Shown: positions 7,105 through 14,286 of the stretch, piece by piece | Numbering within the stretch: position 1 is the stretch's first letter | Layout of the letters: each line of letters begins with the position of its first letter | DNA from: an uncultured Opitutia bacterium | GTDB taxonomy: Bacteria; Verrucomicrobiota; Verrucomicrobiia; Opitutales; Opitutaceae | Assembly (NCBI GenBank): GCA_903840415.1 | Contig: CAIMFY010000004.1 | Location: forward strand, 1 to 38,679 | Reading direction: 5' to 3' | Length of the DNA: 38,679 nucleotides | The notes under the pieces: model-generated | What the model saw: the letters and a program-made list of their open reading frames with translations, nothing else | Told to the model about the DNA's origin: nothing | Databases searched by the model: none | Position numbers and translations under genes: made by a program

Positions 7105-7983
7105 TCACTCATACCTCGCCGCGCGTCCGAGGTAGTTGAGCATCCAGATTTCCTTCCATACGCGGTAGCGGCCCTCGTGTGTGATCTTACCGAGGTCGTC
7201 GCGCTCATGGTGCGGGTGGAGGAAGCCCAGCTCGGTGTTGAGCTGATCGAGCTCCTGCTGCGCGTTGTTGAGATCGGCCAGCGGCTCGACTGCAAACGGG
7301 ACCGGGCTGACTTTGGCCGCCACCAACCGAGTGCGGTGGCGAGCAATCAGGCGCGGCAGCGATCGGCGCCACGGTGCGCGCTCGACGAACCAGTTTTCGG
7401 GGAAAAATCCGCCAAAGGGAATGTAGAGATTATCGGTGACGTAGCGCGTGCCCTCGGCGTTGACTGAGGCGATGGCAAAGCAGACTGAAATCGCGCCGCT
7501 CACCTGCGGAATGAAAATCACCTGCACACGGACAGTCGCCTGTGCGTCCTGATAAACCGACACGCGCAAATAGATGCCGCCTCCGATTTCGGCCTTGAGC
7601 GCCTGCGTCTGGCGAAAGCCCTGGGTGCGAAGCCACTCGCGGATTTTCATAAACCGCTTCTGCATCGGCCACTCTTCACCACTGGCATTGACCGCGTAGC
7701 GCGGAAACAACGGCAACGGGCTCACACTGAGCGCCGAAATCGCGAGCCAGTTGTAGAGCGTCTCCCCCAGAAACCAGAGCAGGAAAAACACCACCGCTAG
7801 CACCCAGAACGGCCGATCGAGCCACTGGAAATCGCGACACATCTGCGCCGCCCCAAAGGCAAATACGAACCACCTCAACCACCGGTCGGCGATCGCGAGC
7901 AGCGGTGAGGCCAACCGTTGGTTGACTTGCATCAACACGAGCGAAACGACGACGGCAGCGAGGATGAAATAGGGCGGCTCCAT
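7105..7983 (-). CDS. Membrane-anchored protein of unknown function
   Basis: A 292-residue protein with three likely membrane segments in the first 90 residues (PPYFILAAVVVSLVLM; LRWFVFAFGAAQMC; FWVLAVVFFLLWFLGETLYNWLAI). A soluble alpha/beta domain follows, rich in aromatic residues and beta-strands (IYLRVSVYQDAQATVRVQVIF), and then a charged C-terminus. I do not recognise a family. It lies 56 bp behind dnaN on the same strand and may share its transcript. It ends 22 bp from the moaA stop (convergent). It starts at ATG 7983. Confidence 0.75.
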   Translation of the reverse strand: MEPPYFILAAVVVSLVLMQVNQRLASPLLAIADRWLRWFVFAFGAAQMCRDFQWLDRPFWVLAVVFFLLWFLGETLYNWLAISALSVSPLPLFPRYAVNASGEEWPMQKRFMKIREWLRTQGFRQTQALKAEIGGGIYLRVSVYQDAQATVRVQVIFIPQVSGAISVCFAIASVNAEGTRYVTDNLYIPFGGFFPENWFVERAPWRRSLPRLIARHRTRLVAAKVSPVPFAVEPLADLNNAQQELDQLNTELGFLHPHHERDDLGKITHEGRYRVWKEIWMLNYLGRAARYE

Positions 7984-8039
7984 GAACGGAACAACGATGC
8001 GCGGACGACGTTAATCGTCCGCCTCGACGAAAGGAGAAA

Positions 8040-9164
8040 TCAGCTCAGCCGAACTGGCATGATGACACAGACGAAGCTCTCCAGCGTCTTGAACACACCG
8101 GGGCTCACTTCGTCTTTCACCTCGAAAAACACCTCGTCCTTCGACAGCGCGCGGAGCGGGTCCATGATGAAGGCGGGGTTGAAGGCGACCTGAATCTCCG
8201 GGCCGCTGTAGCCGATGGCCATCGACTCGTGGGCCTCGCCGAAATCCGGGCTTTGCGCGGTGATTTCGAGGAGGTTGCTGGTGAGTTTGATTTTGACCGA
8301 GTTGGATTTCTCCGAACACACGAGCGCCGCACGGTGCACGCATTGGAGGAACAGCTCGCGCTCGAGTTTGATGCGCTGGTGCGTTTCCTTCGGAATGACC
8401 TGCTGATAATTCGGATAATTGCCCTCAACGACTTTCGAATAGAGGTAAACGTGATCAATCAGGCCGCTGGTGTCCTTGTCGGTCGCGATTTGGAATGCGG
8501 CGCGACGATCGTTGAAGTTGATTTTCACCTTGGCGCCTTTGTCGAGCAGGCGGGTCAGTTCACTGACGGTCTTGGCTGGCAGGATGATGGCGCCGGTGCC
8601 ATCCGCCGGAATTTCCATTTCCTTCGCAATCAGAGCGAGGCGGCGGCCGTCGGTGGCGACCAGCGAGAGCTTTGCATCCTTAAAGTTGAAATAGACGCCG
8701 TTGAGGATGTAGCGCGTTTCGTCGCTCGATTGCGCGTAGGCGACGCTCTTGAGCATCGTCGAAAGCTCCGACTGTTCGAGTTCGTGGGCTTTCTCATCGC
8801 CGAACTCAGGGAGCGGCGGAAACTCGTCCTTGCCGATGCCCATGATGCGGAAGGTCGAACCTCCCGACGTGAGCTTCACCTGATGATTCGGCGACGCGTC
8901 GAGAGTGACATCGACATTCGGCAGTTCGCGCACGATGCCAGCGAGGCGTTTGACGGGTAGCGTGATCGAACCGGTTTCCTTCACCTCGGCCTTGATTTTG
9001 CAACGGATGCCAAGATCGAGATTGGTGGTCGTCAGCGAGATCTGATCCTTTTCGGCTTCGATCAGGACATTGCTGAGGATCGGCATCGTGGCCTTCGAGC
9101 CAACGACGTTCAGGACCTGGGCAAGGCCGTTGGCGAAATGATCACGGTTGATTTTAAATTTCAT
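8040..9164 (-). CDS. dnaN: DNA polymerase III subunit beta (sliding clamp)
   Basis: The ring-shaped dimeric clamp that tethers DNA polymerase III to DNA. The 374-residue product has the normal length and the three repeated clamp domains. Family marks are the [21 protein letters not shown] start, [20 protein letters not shown] in the middle, and the C-terminal [11 protein letters not shown], the hydrophobic pocket side that binds clamp-interacting motifs. The start is ATG 9164. Unlike the common dnaA-dnaN-recF layout, no dnaA or recF lies beside it and no DnaA-box cluster was seen. The 229-bp gap upstream contains an AT-rich promoter-like stretch. Confidence 0.97.
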   Translation of the reverse strand: MKFKINRDHFANGLAQVLNVVGSKATMPILSNVLIEAEKDQISLTTTNLDLGIRCKIKAEVKETGSITLPVKRLAGIVRELPNVDVTLDASPNHQVKLTSGGSTFRIMGIGKDEFPPLPEFGDEKAHELEQSELSTMLKSVAYAQSSDETRYILNGVYFNFKDAKLSLVATDGRRLALIAKEMEIPADGTGAIILPAKTVSELTRLLDKGAKVKINFNDRRAAFQIATDKDTSGLIDHVYLYSKVVEGNYPNYQQVIPKETHQRIKLERELFLQCVHRAALVCSEKSNSVKIKLTSNLLEITAQSPDFGEAHESMAIGYSGPEIQVAFNPAFIMDPLRALSKDEVFFEVKDEVSPGVFKTLESFVCVIMPVRLS

Positions 9165-9393
9165 GAGGGGTCGGTGCGGATGCGCTTTTTTGAGAAACTA
9201 ACAAAGTCTAAAAGAATAGAGGTTCAATAATGAATTCTATCACTATCACTATGCACTGCGAACAAGCGTAGTAACCCGGGCTTTTCCCTCGCAGACGCCG
9301 CTGTTTTTGGCGGTGAAAATCTTTGGGCGAAATGCGGACAAGGGTCGGGTTATTCAGATCGGAAAAGTTGTTGGTGAGCGGCGCGCAGGTTGC
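9165..9393 (-). promoter_or_regulatory. AT-rich promoter-like gap upstream of dnaN
   Basis: Positions about 9188-9250 are strikingly A/T-rich for this genome. On the minus strand they read TTGAAC, about 17 bp, then TTGTTA, a loose sigma-70-type arrangement about 40 bp before the dnaN ATG. A short tandem TAGTGA repeat lies farther upstream. The rest of the gap to the pssA stop shows no gene. The exact promoter elements are uncertain. Confidence 0.35.
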
Positions 9394-10302
9394 TCACAAA
9401 CTGTTCGGGCCAGTGGAATCGTGGGCTTTGGGTGGCCGACTCAACGGGTTTGGGCGGCGCCAGTGTCGGATGAGTCCGAAGAAAATATAGAAGAGCGCCG
9501 CGCCGAGTAGCGCGAACTCCTTAAACAAGGCCAAGGCTCCGACAAAGATCAGGAAAGCCACGAAAGGCAGCAATCGGGTGCGAGTCTGGAGATCGATGTT
9601 CTTGCCGCTGGGATAGCGCACCGTGCTGACCATCAGCACGGCGATTAGGCCAAGCAGCGGCGGCAGCGCCAAGGCCCATTGGTGCAGCGCCCGGTCGTTG
9701 TCGGCGAGGTAGAGCAGCGACAGCACGAGCGAGGCGACGGTGAACGCGGCGGCGGGCACCGGCAGGCCGACAAAATCCTTGTTGGTGTCCTTGCGATCAC
9801 CGTGGAGCAGCGGGTTGGTGATGACGTTAAACCGCGCCAACCGGATCGCTGCGCACAGGAGGTAAACAAAACCCAGAAACCACCCGATATTGCGAAAGAC
9901 GGGATAGCCCTGCGTCGGCGAAATGATAAGGTAGATCACCATCAGCGCGGGAGCGAAGCCGAACGACACCACGTCCGCCAGCGAGTCAAACTCCGCGCCG
10001 AACAGCGACTCGCGACCACCCATGCGCGCCAGACGGCCATCGAGGGCGTCAAACGCCGCGGCACCAAAAATGAACCACACCGCCTGCCGGTAATGATCGG
10101 CGGGTGAGCCACCGAGGTAGTCGCCGGTCGCGGAAGTTTCGGCGAGCCGCGCCTGCACGCACTGGATGACCGCGATGAAGCCACAGAAGAGATTTCCGGC
10201 TGTCATCAGGTTGGGCAGGAAATAAATCCGGCTGGCGTTGGTGACGTTGTAAGGATCCTGGCGCGAGGCGAGGTTGTCGTGCTGGCGGCGGCGGAAGTTC
10301 AT
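9394..10302 (-). CDS. pssA: CDP-diacylglycerol--serine O-phosphatidyltransferase
   Basis: An inner-membrane enzyme that makes phosphatidylserine from CDP-diacylglycerol and L-serine, the precursor of phosphatidylethanolamine. The 302-residue product holds the CDP-alcohol phosphotransferase signature DG-x2-AR-x8-G-x3-D-x3-D at residues 88-110 (DALDGRLARM ... GAEFDSLAD), preceded by FLPNLMTAGNLFCGF, the typical PssA opening. Several hydrophobic helices follow. It is long for the Bacillus-type enzyme. It starts at ATG 10302, which overlaps the stop of the RelE-like gene as ATGA, so the two are translationally coupled. No psd gene is nearby. Confidence 0.92.
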   Translation of the reverse strand: MNFRRRQHDNLASRQDPYNVTNASRIYFLPNLMTAGNLFCGFIAVIQCVQARLAETSATGDYLGGSPADHYRQAVWFIFGAAAFDALDGRLARMGGRESLFGAEFDSLADVVSFGFAPALMVIYLIISPTQGYPVFRNIGWFLGFVYLLCAAIRLARFNVITNPLLHGDRKDTNKDFVGLPVPAAAFTVASLVLSLLYLADNDRALHQWALALPPLLGLIAVLMVSTVRYPSGKNIDLQTRTRLLPFVAFLIFVGALALFKEFALLGAALFYIFFGLIRHWRRPNPLSRPPKAHDSTGPNSL

Positions 10303-10649
10303 TTCGTCAGGCTCTCGAGGTATTTCCAGAATTTGGAATGCTGCTCGACCAGTTGCTGCTCGGACACCGGCAGCTTGTTGCGCAACAGGAAGTCTTCGAG
10401 CGAATTCTTGTGCAGGATGTAGTCGACATGGATCGTGTCGTCCTGCACGGCGAAATAGAAGCGGAAATCACCCGCCCGCAGTCGGTAAAACACCTTCTTG
10501 CCCCGGTGAAATCGGCCCAGCGGCTCGCGCGGGTTGGCCAGTTGCTCCGGGAGCAGGCTGCTGATCGGATCGATGGCGGCGAGCTGCGCCAGCTGGTCGA
10601 GCCGGTTTAACTCGCGCATGGCTTGCTCAGAAAACGTGACCTGATACAT
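10299..10649 (-). CDS. RelE/ParE-fold protein coupled to pssA
   Basis: A 116-residue protein with the RelE/ParE toxin pattern: N-terminal MYQVTFSEQAMRELNRLD (strand plus helix), then YRLRAGDFRFYFAVQDDTIHVDYILHK, the conserved C-terminal beta-sheet with Arg and aromatic residues. About 25 extra residues (PVSEQQLVEQHSKFWKYLESL) follow the usual toxin end. No antitoxin gene lies beside it; instead its stop overlaps the pssA start (ATGA). It may be a domesticated or orphan toxin-fold protein rather than an active toxin. The fold is recognised by pattern only. It starts at ATG 10649. Confidence 0.7.
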   Translation of the reverse strand: MYQVTFSEQAMRELNRLDQLAQLAAIDPISSLLPEQLANPREPLGRFHRGKKVFYRLRAGDFRFYFAVQDDTIHVDYILHKNSLEDFLLRNKLPVSEQQLVEQHSKFWKYLESLTK

Positions 10650-10929
10650 GGGGACGCCTCAGCCGTGGGCGCGGTCAGCCCGGCCTGCGCGGGCCGGGCC
10701 CGCAGTCCGTCTGCGCCGCGAAATTACCGTCAAGTTACCCATGAAATAACAAGGTCTAGGCCCCCGGTTCCTCTCGGCAACGCTATTCCTTGCCGCGGCC
10801 GCGCTGAATCCGCTCCAGCGCAACCCACCGCGGATTTGCTGGGTGAAACGACGCTGGAAGCGGTGACTGACGGAGCCGGGCGCCACTTTCTTGTTCACCT
10901 GACTCGCGCGGCCCGGCACGTTGGCGCGC
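10650..10929. other. Divergent intergenic gap with a strong GC hairpin
   Basis: This is the gap between the RelE-like gene (minus) and the ammonia-lyase (plus). A perfect 8-bp stem, GCCCGGCC (10678-10685) with GGCCGGGC (10692-10699), lies about 30 bp before the RelE-like start and would fold in its leader. A relatively A/T-rich patch at 10720-10760 could hold the promoters. No gene is seen. Confidence 0.5.
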
Positions 10930-12144
10930 ATGCCTGTCTCCCTTGCCGACATTCGCGCCGCGCATCGCCGCATCGCCCGCGGGGTGCGCGTCACGCCCTG
11001 CGCCGAGTCGATCCCGCTCAGCGAAATCACCGGCGCCCACGTCTTCTGCAAACTCGATAATTTCCAGCGCACCGGCTCGTTCAAGGAGCGCGGCGCCCGG
11101 AATGCGTTACTGAGACTTCCGGCCGCGCTAAAAAAACGCGGCGTCATCGCTGCCAGCGCCGGCAACCATGCCCTCGGGCTCGCCTATCATGGCCGACTCC
11201 TTGGCATCCCCGTTACCGTCGTGATGCCCGATTACGCTCCGTTGATCAAAATCACCACCTGCCAGAGGCTCGGAGGGCGCGTGCTTCTCCGTGGTAGGGA
11301 TTTTGCCGAGGCCCGCGCTGAAGCCGACGTGCTCGTCGCGAGCGAAGGTCTCGCCTACATCCACGGGTTCGACGATCCCGACATCATCGCCGGACAGGGC
11401 ACGCTCGGGCTGGAAATTCTGGCGCAGGTGCCCGACCTCGATGCCATCGTGTGCCCGATTGGCGGCGGTGGGCTCATTGCAGGAATTTCCGTCGCCGTGA
11501 AGGCGCTGAAACCGAAGATCGAGATCATCGGCGTCGAGAGCGTGCAGACGGGAAACTTCGCCGCCGCGCTCCGCGCCGGCCAACCGGTGACGATGCCGCG
11601 CCGCGCCACGCTCGCCGACGGCCTCGCCACGCTCACGGTCGGGGCCAACGCTTTCGCCCTGGCGCGCCACCGCGTCGACCGCGTGGTCAGTGTAACCGAA
11701 GCCGGGATCGCGCTCGCGATTTTGCGGATGGTGGAACTGGAGAAAACCGTTGTCGAAGGCGCTGCCGCCACGTCGCTCGCCGCGCTGATGGCGGGGCAGC
11801 TGCCGCATCTCGCCGGTCGGCGCGTCGCCCTCGTCGTCTGCGGCGGCAACATCGACCCCGCAATTCTCAGCCGCGTGATCGAGAAAGGACTCGTGAACGA
11901 CGGCCGGCTTACGCGTTTCACTGCGAAAATCAGCGACCGGCCAGGCGGCCTCGCCGACTTGAGCCGGGTGATCGCGGCGGCGGGCGCCAGCATCAAGGAC
12001 ATCGCGCACGATCGCGCGTTCAGCGGCGCGGATGTGAGCGCCGTCAATGTCGTTTGCACCGTCGAGACGCGCGACCCGCCGCATGTGGTGGCTTTGCATC
12101 GCGCCTTGAAGAAGAACGGATTTCCCCTCGTGGTGGCGCGATGA
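10930..12144 (+). CDS. ilvA: Threonine ammonia-lyase with C-terminal ACT domain
   Basis: A PLP enzyme that converts L-threonine to 2-oxobutanoate and ammonia, for isoleucine synthesis or threonine breakdown. The 404-residue product has the PLP lysine Lys52 in RTGSFKERGARN, ASAGNHALGLAYHG, the phosphate-binding loop PIGGGGLIAGIS near residue 175, and VVCGGNIDP. An ACT-like domain follows from about residue 325 (FTAKISDRPGGLADLSRVIAAAG). This is the single-ACT type (TIGR01127-like) rather than the longer two-ACT biosynthetic IlvA. I choose ATG 10930 over TTG 10921. Its stop overlaps the next gene's start (ATGA). Confidence 0.92.
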   Translation: MPVSLADIRAAHRRIARGVRVTPCAESIPLSEITGAHVFCKLDNFQRTGSFKERGARNALLRLPAALKKRGVIAASAGNHALGLAYHGRLLGIPVTVVMPDYAPLIKITTCQRLGGRVLLRGRDFAEARAEADVLVASEGLAYIHGFDDPDIIAGQGTLGLEILAQVPDLDAIVCPIGGGGLIAGISVAVKALKPKIEIIGVESVQTGNFAAALRAGQPVTMPRRATLADGLATLTVGANAFALARHRVDRVVSVTEAGIALAILRMVELEKTVVEGAAATSLAALMAGQLPHLAGRRVALVVCGGNIDPAILSRVIEKGLVNDGRLTRFTAKISDRPGGLADLSRVIAAAGASIKDIAHDRAFSGADVSAVNVVCTVETRDPPHVVALHRALKKNGFPLVVAR

Positions 12145-13313
12145 AACCCACTTTCCGATTTTTCCTCGCCGCGCTCCTCTTGGCCGCGACCGCCGGCGCC
12201 GCGGATTATTTTCCGCCGCGCGGCGCGTGGGAACACCGTGCGCCGGCCGAACTCGGCTTCGACGCCGCGAAGCTCCAACAAGCGATCGCGTTTTCGGTTG
12301 CGAACGAAAATCCGTCGTCGAAAGACGTGGCCGAAGAGTTGACCAAGACATTCGGCGCGCGCGAACCGAACTTCAAACTCCTCGGCCCCACGCAGCCGCG
12401 CGCCGCGCTCAACGGACTCGTGATTCACCACGGTTACGTCGCCGCCGAATGGGGCGACGTCGCACGGACCGACATGACCCACAGCGTGACCAAGACGTTT
12501 CTCACGACCGTCGTCGGCCTCGCCTGGCAGCGCGGCCTCATCCGCGATCTCGCCGATCATCCGGCCGATTATCTGCCGGCGAAAGAACGCGAGCAGCTTT
12601 TCAGCGGCGAGCACAACGCCAAGATCACCTGGGAACACCTGCTGCGCCAGACGAGCGACTGGAGCGGCACCCTCTGGGGCGTGCCCGACTGGGCGGATCG
12701 GCCCGTCGGCGCGACGCCGGCCGATTATCCGAATCGGCCGATGCACGAGCCCGGCGCGTTTTTCAAATACAACGATGTCCGCGTAAATCTCCTCGCGCTC
12801 GTCACGCTCCAAGTCTGGCGCCGCCCACTGCCGCAAGTGCTGCGCGATGAAATCATGGACCCGATCGGCGCCTCGAACACCTGGCGTTGGCACGGCTACG
12901 AAAACTCTTGGGTGACGATCGACGGCCAGTCGATCCAGTCCGTCAGCGGCGGCGGCCACATGGGTGGCGGGATGTTCATCAACGCCTGGGACATGGCGCG
13001 CTTCGGTTATCTTTTTCTGCATAACGGCAAATGGGACGGTCGCGAACTCGTGACTGAAAAATGGATCGCGCTGGCCCGCACGCCGGGAGCGGCAAATGCC
13101 AACTACGGTTTCGCGAACTGGTATCTGAACACCGGCCGCAAGCCGATGCCCGCCGTGCCGGCGAGCGCCGTGCGCTTCGTCGGCAACGGCCAGAACATCG
13201 TGTTCATCGACTGGGAGCACGACCTCGTCGTCGTCGTCCGCTGGATCAAGAACGACGAGGCGCTGAACGCATTCCTCGGCCAAGTGATCGGCGCGCTGAC
13301 GGACGCACATTGA
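12141..13313 (+). CDS. Secreted serine hydrolase, beta-lactamase/class C fold
   Basis: A 390-residue exported protein with a signal peptide (KPTFRFFLAALLLAATAGAA, cleavage near residue 21). The nucleophile motif is Ser115-Val-Thr-Lys118 (THSVTKTF), the SxxK of penicillin-recognising enzymes. The second motif is Tyr210-Asn-Asp (KYNDVRVN), where class C enzymes have YxN. The C-terminal FVGNGQNIVFIDWEHDLVVVV matches the family's closing strand. The likely substrate is an ester or peptide; beta-lactam resistance is not implied. The start ATG overlaps the ammonia-lyase stop by 4 bp, so it is translationally coupled to it. It is convergent with the DUF3750 gene. Confidence 0.88.
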   Translation: MKPTFRFFLAALLLAATAGAADYFPPRGAWEHRAPAELGFDAAKLQQAIAFSVANENPSSKDVAEELTKTFGAREPNFKLLGPTQPRAALNGLVIHHGYVAAEWGDVARTDMTHSVTKTFLTTVVGLAWQRGLIRDLADHPADYLPAKEREQLFSGEHNAKITWEHLLRQTSDWSGTLWGVPDWADRPVGATPADYPNRPMHEPGAFFKYNDVRVNLLALVTLQVWRRPLPQVLRDEIMDPIGASNTWRWHGYENSWVTIDGQSIQSVSGGGHMGGGMFINAWDMARFGYLFLHNGKWDGRELVTEKWIALARTPGAANANYGFANWYLNTGRKPMPAVPASAVRFVGNGQNIVFIDWEHDLVVVVRWIKNDEALNAFLGQVIGALTDAH

Positions 13314-13348
13314 TCACCGGCGCCGGCGTGGCGCAGGCAGACCTTTGA

Positions 13349-13392
13349 GCCGCGGAGGCACAAAGGCGCAAAGACCGAAATCAAACCGCGGC
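13349..13392. repeat. GCCGCGG/CCGCGGC inverted repeat around a CACAAAGGCGCAAAG core
   Basis: Perfect 7-bp arms at 13349-13355 and 13386-13392 flank 30 bp containing AGGCACAAAGGCGCAAAGACC. It lies between two converging genes. The core resembles the repeat at 5982-6053. It may serve as a bidirectional terminator-like structure, but there is no T-run. Confidence 0.5.
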
Positions 13393-13395
13393 CGG

Positions 13396-14202
13396 TTACA
13401 ATGAACCCGCAGCTGACACGCTCGCTTCAATCCGCCGCGGCTTCGCGTTGGCCCGGTCGCCCACGTTGCCGATCAACGGAAATTTGAGCGACAGGCGCTT
13501 CGGATTCACGCCGAAGATCAGTCCGGCCACGTTGACTTCGAGGCCTTCCTCCCAGCCGACCAGCACACCCACCACGCCGCCGAGGTTAAACTGCACGCCC
13601 GTGCCGCTTGGGGAAATCGCCACCGGACACCAGCCGAGAAAATCCTTGCCGATGGCGAGGCTCGGCAAATCGACCCGCAGCTCGGGCACCGCGCGGAGCA
13701 CCCACGCCGTGAACGTATTTGAGTTCGGACCCGGCCACGCATGATAAACCGTGGCGTAGGGATAAGCCGCCGCCGCAGTGCGGATACGCGCGATTAGTGC
13801 GTCGACGCCCGGGCCGCGCACGTCGCTGAGCACCTGAGGGCGGTTGCCATACCACAGGCCGTCCGGCGCCCGATTGCTGATGCGCACGACGGTCCCGGAG
13901 CGCCGCAGTTGATAGCCGAACACCTCGTAGACGGTGAAGGCCGCGGCGCCGGTGGGCTTGGTCGCAATCCACGTATGCACGCCAAAGTAGCCTTGCCACT
14001 CGATCGTGCGAGCCGCGTAGACCTGCACCACCGCCTCCGGCGTCGTGGCGGGATCTGGCGCGAATCCGGCTGGGGCGCGCGAGGCCGTCCGCCAGTTCTG
14101 CGCCCCGAGTTCCCCGGAGAAACTCACGAATAGCAGCGCGAGCACGAGGTAGCCGCCGCACACGACCAGGCCTTTTTTCACGAGCGAGACGGAGCGACGC
14201 AT
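13396..14202 (-). CDS. DUF3750 family protein
   Basis: A 268-residue protein with one N-terminal membrane segment or uncleaved signal (GLVVCGGYLVLALLFVSFSG). The DUF3750 domain follows: VQVYAARTIEWQGYFGVHTWIATKP, TVYEVFGYQL, YPYATVYHAWPGPNSNTFTAWVLR and LPSLAIGKDFL are characteristic blocks. The molecular function of the family is unknown. It is probably periplasmic and membrane-anchored. I choose ATG 14202; a TTG at 14238 would add 12 residues. It is last in the minus-strand run that begins at 19161, 84 bp behind the S9 peptidase. Confidence 0.88.
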   Translation of the reverse strand: MRRSVSLVKKGLVVCGGYLVLALLFVSFSGELGAQNWRTASRAPAGFAPDPATTPEAVVQVYAARTIEWQGYFGVHTWIATKPTGAAAFTVYEVFGYQLRRSGTVVRISNRAPDGLWYGNRPQVLSDVRGPGVDALIARIRTAAAAYPYATVYHAWPGPNSNTFTAWVLRAVPELRVDLPSLAIGKDFLGWCPVAISPSGTGVQFNLGGVVGVLVGWEEGLEVNVAGLIFGVNPKRLSLKFPLIGNVGDRANAKPRRIEASVSAAGSL

Positions 14203-14286
14203 ACCGTGAAATTGACCCGGTGGAACGGCGGATGGCAAGGAAGCGACTCGCCAGTGACGGATGAACCGCGAATTGATGGCGAAACG

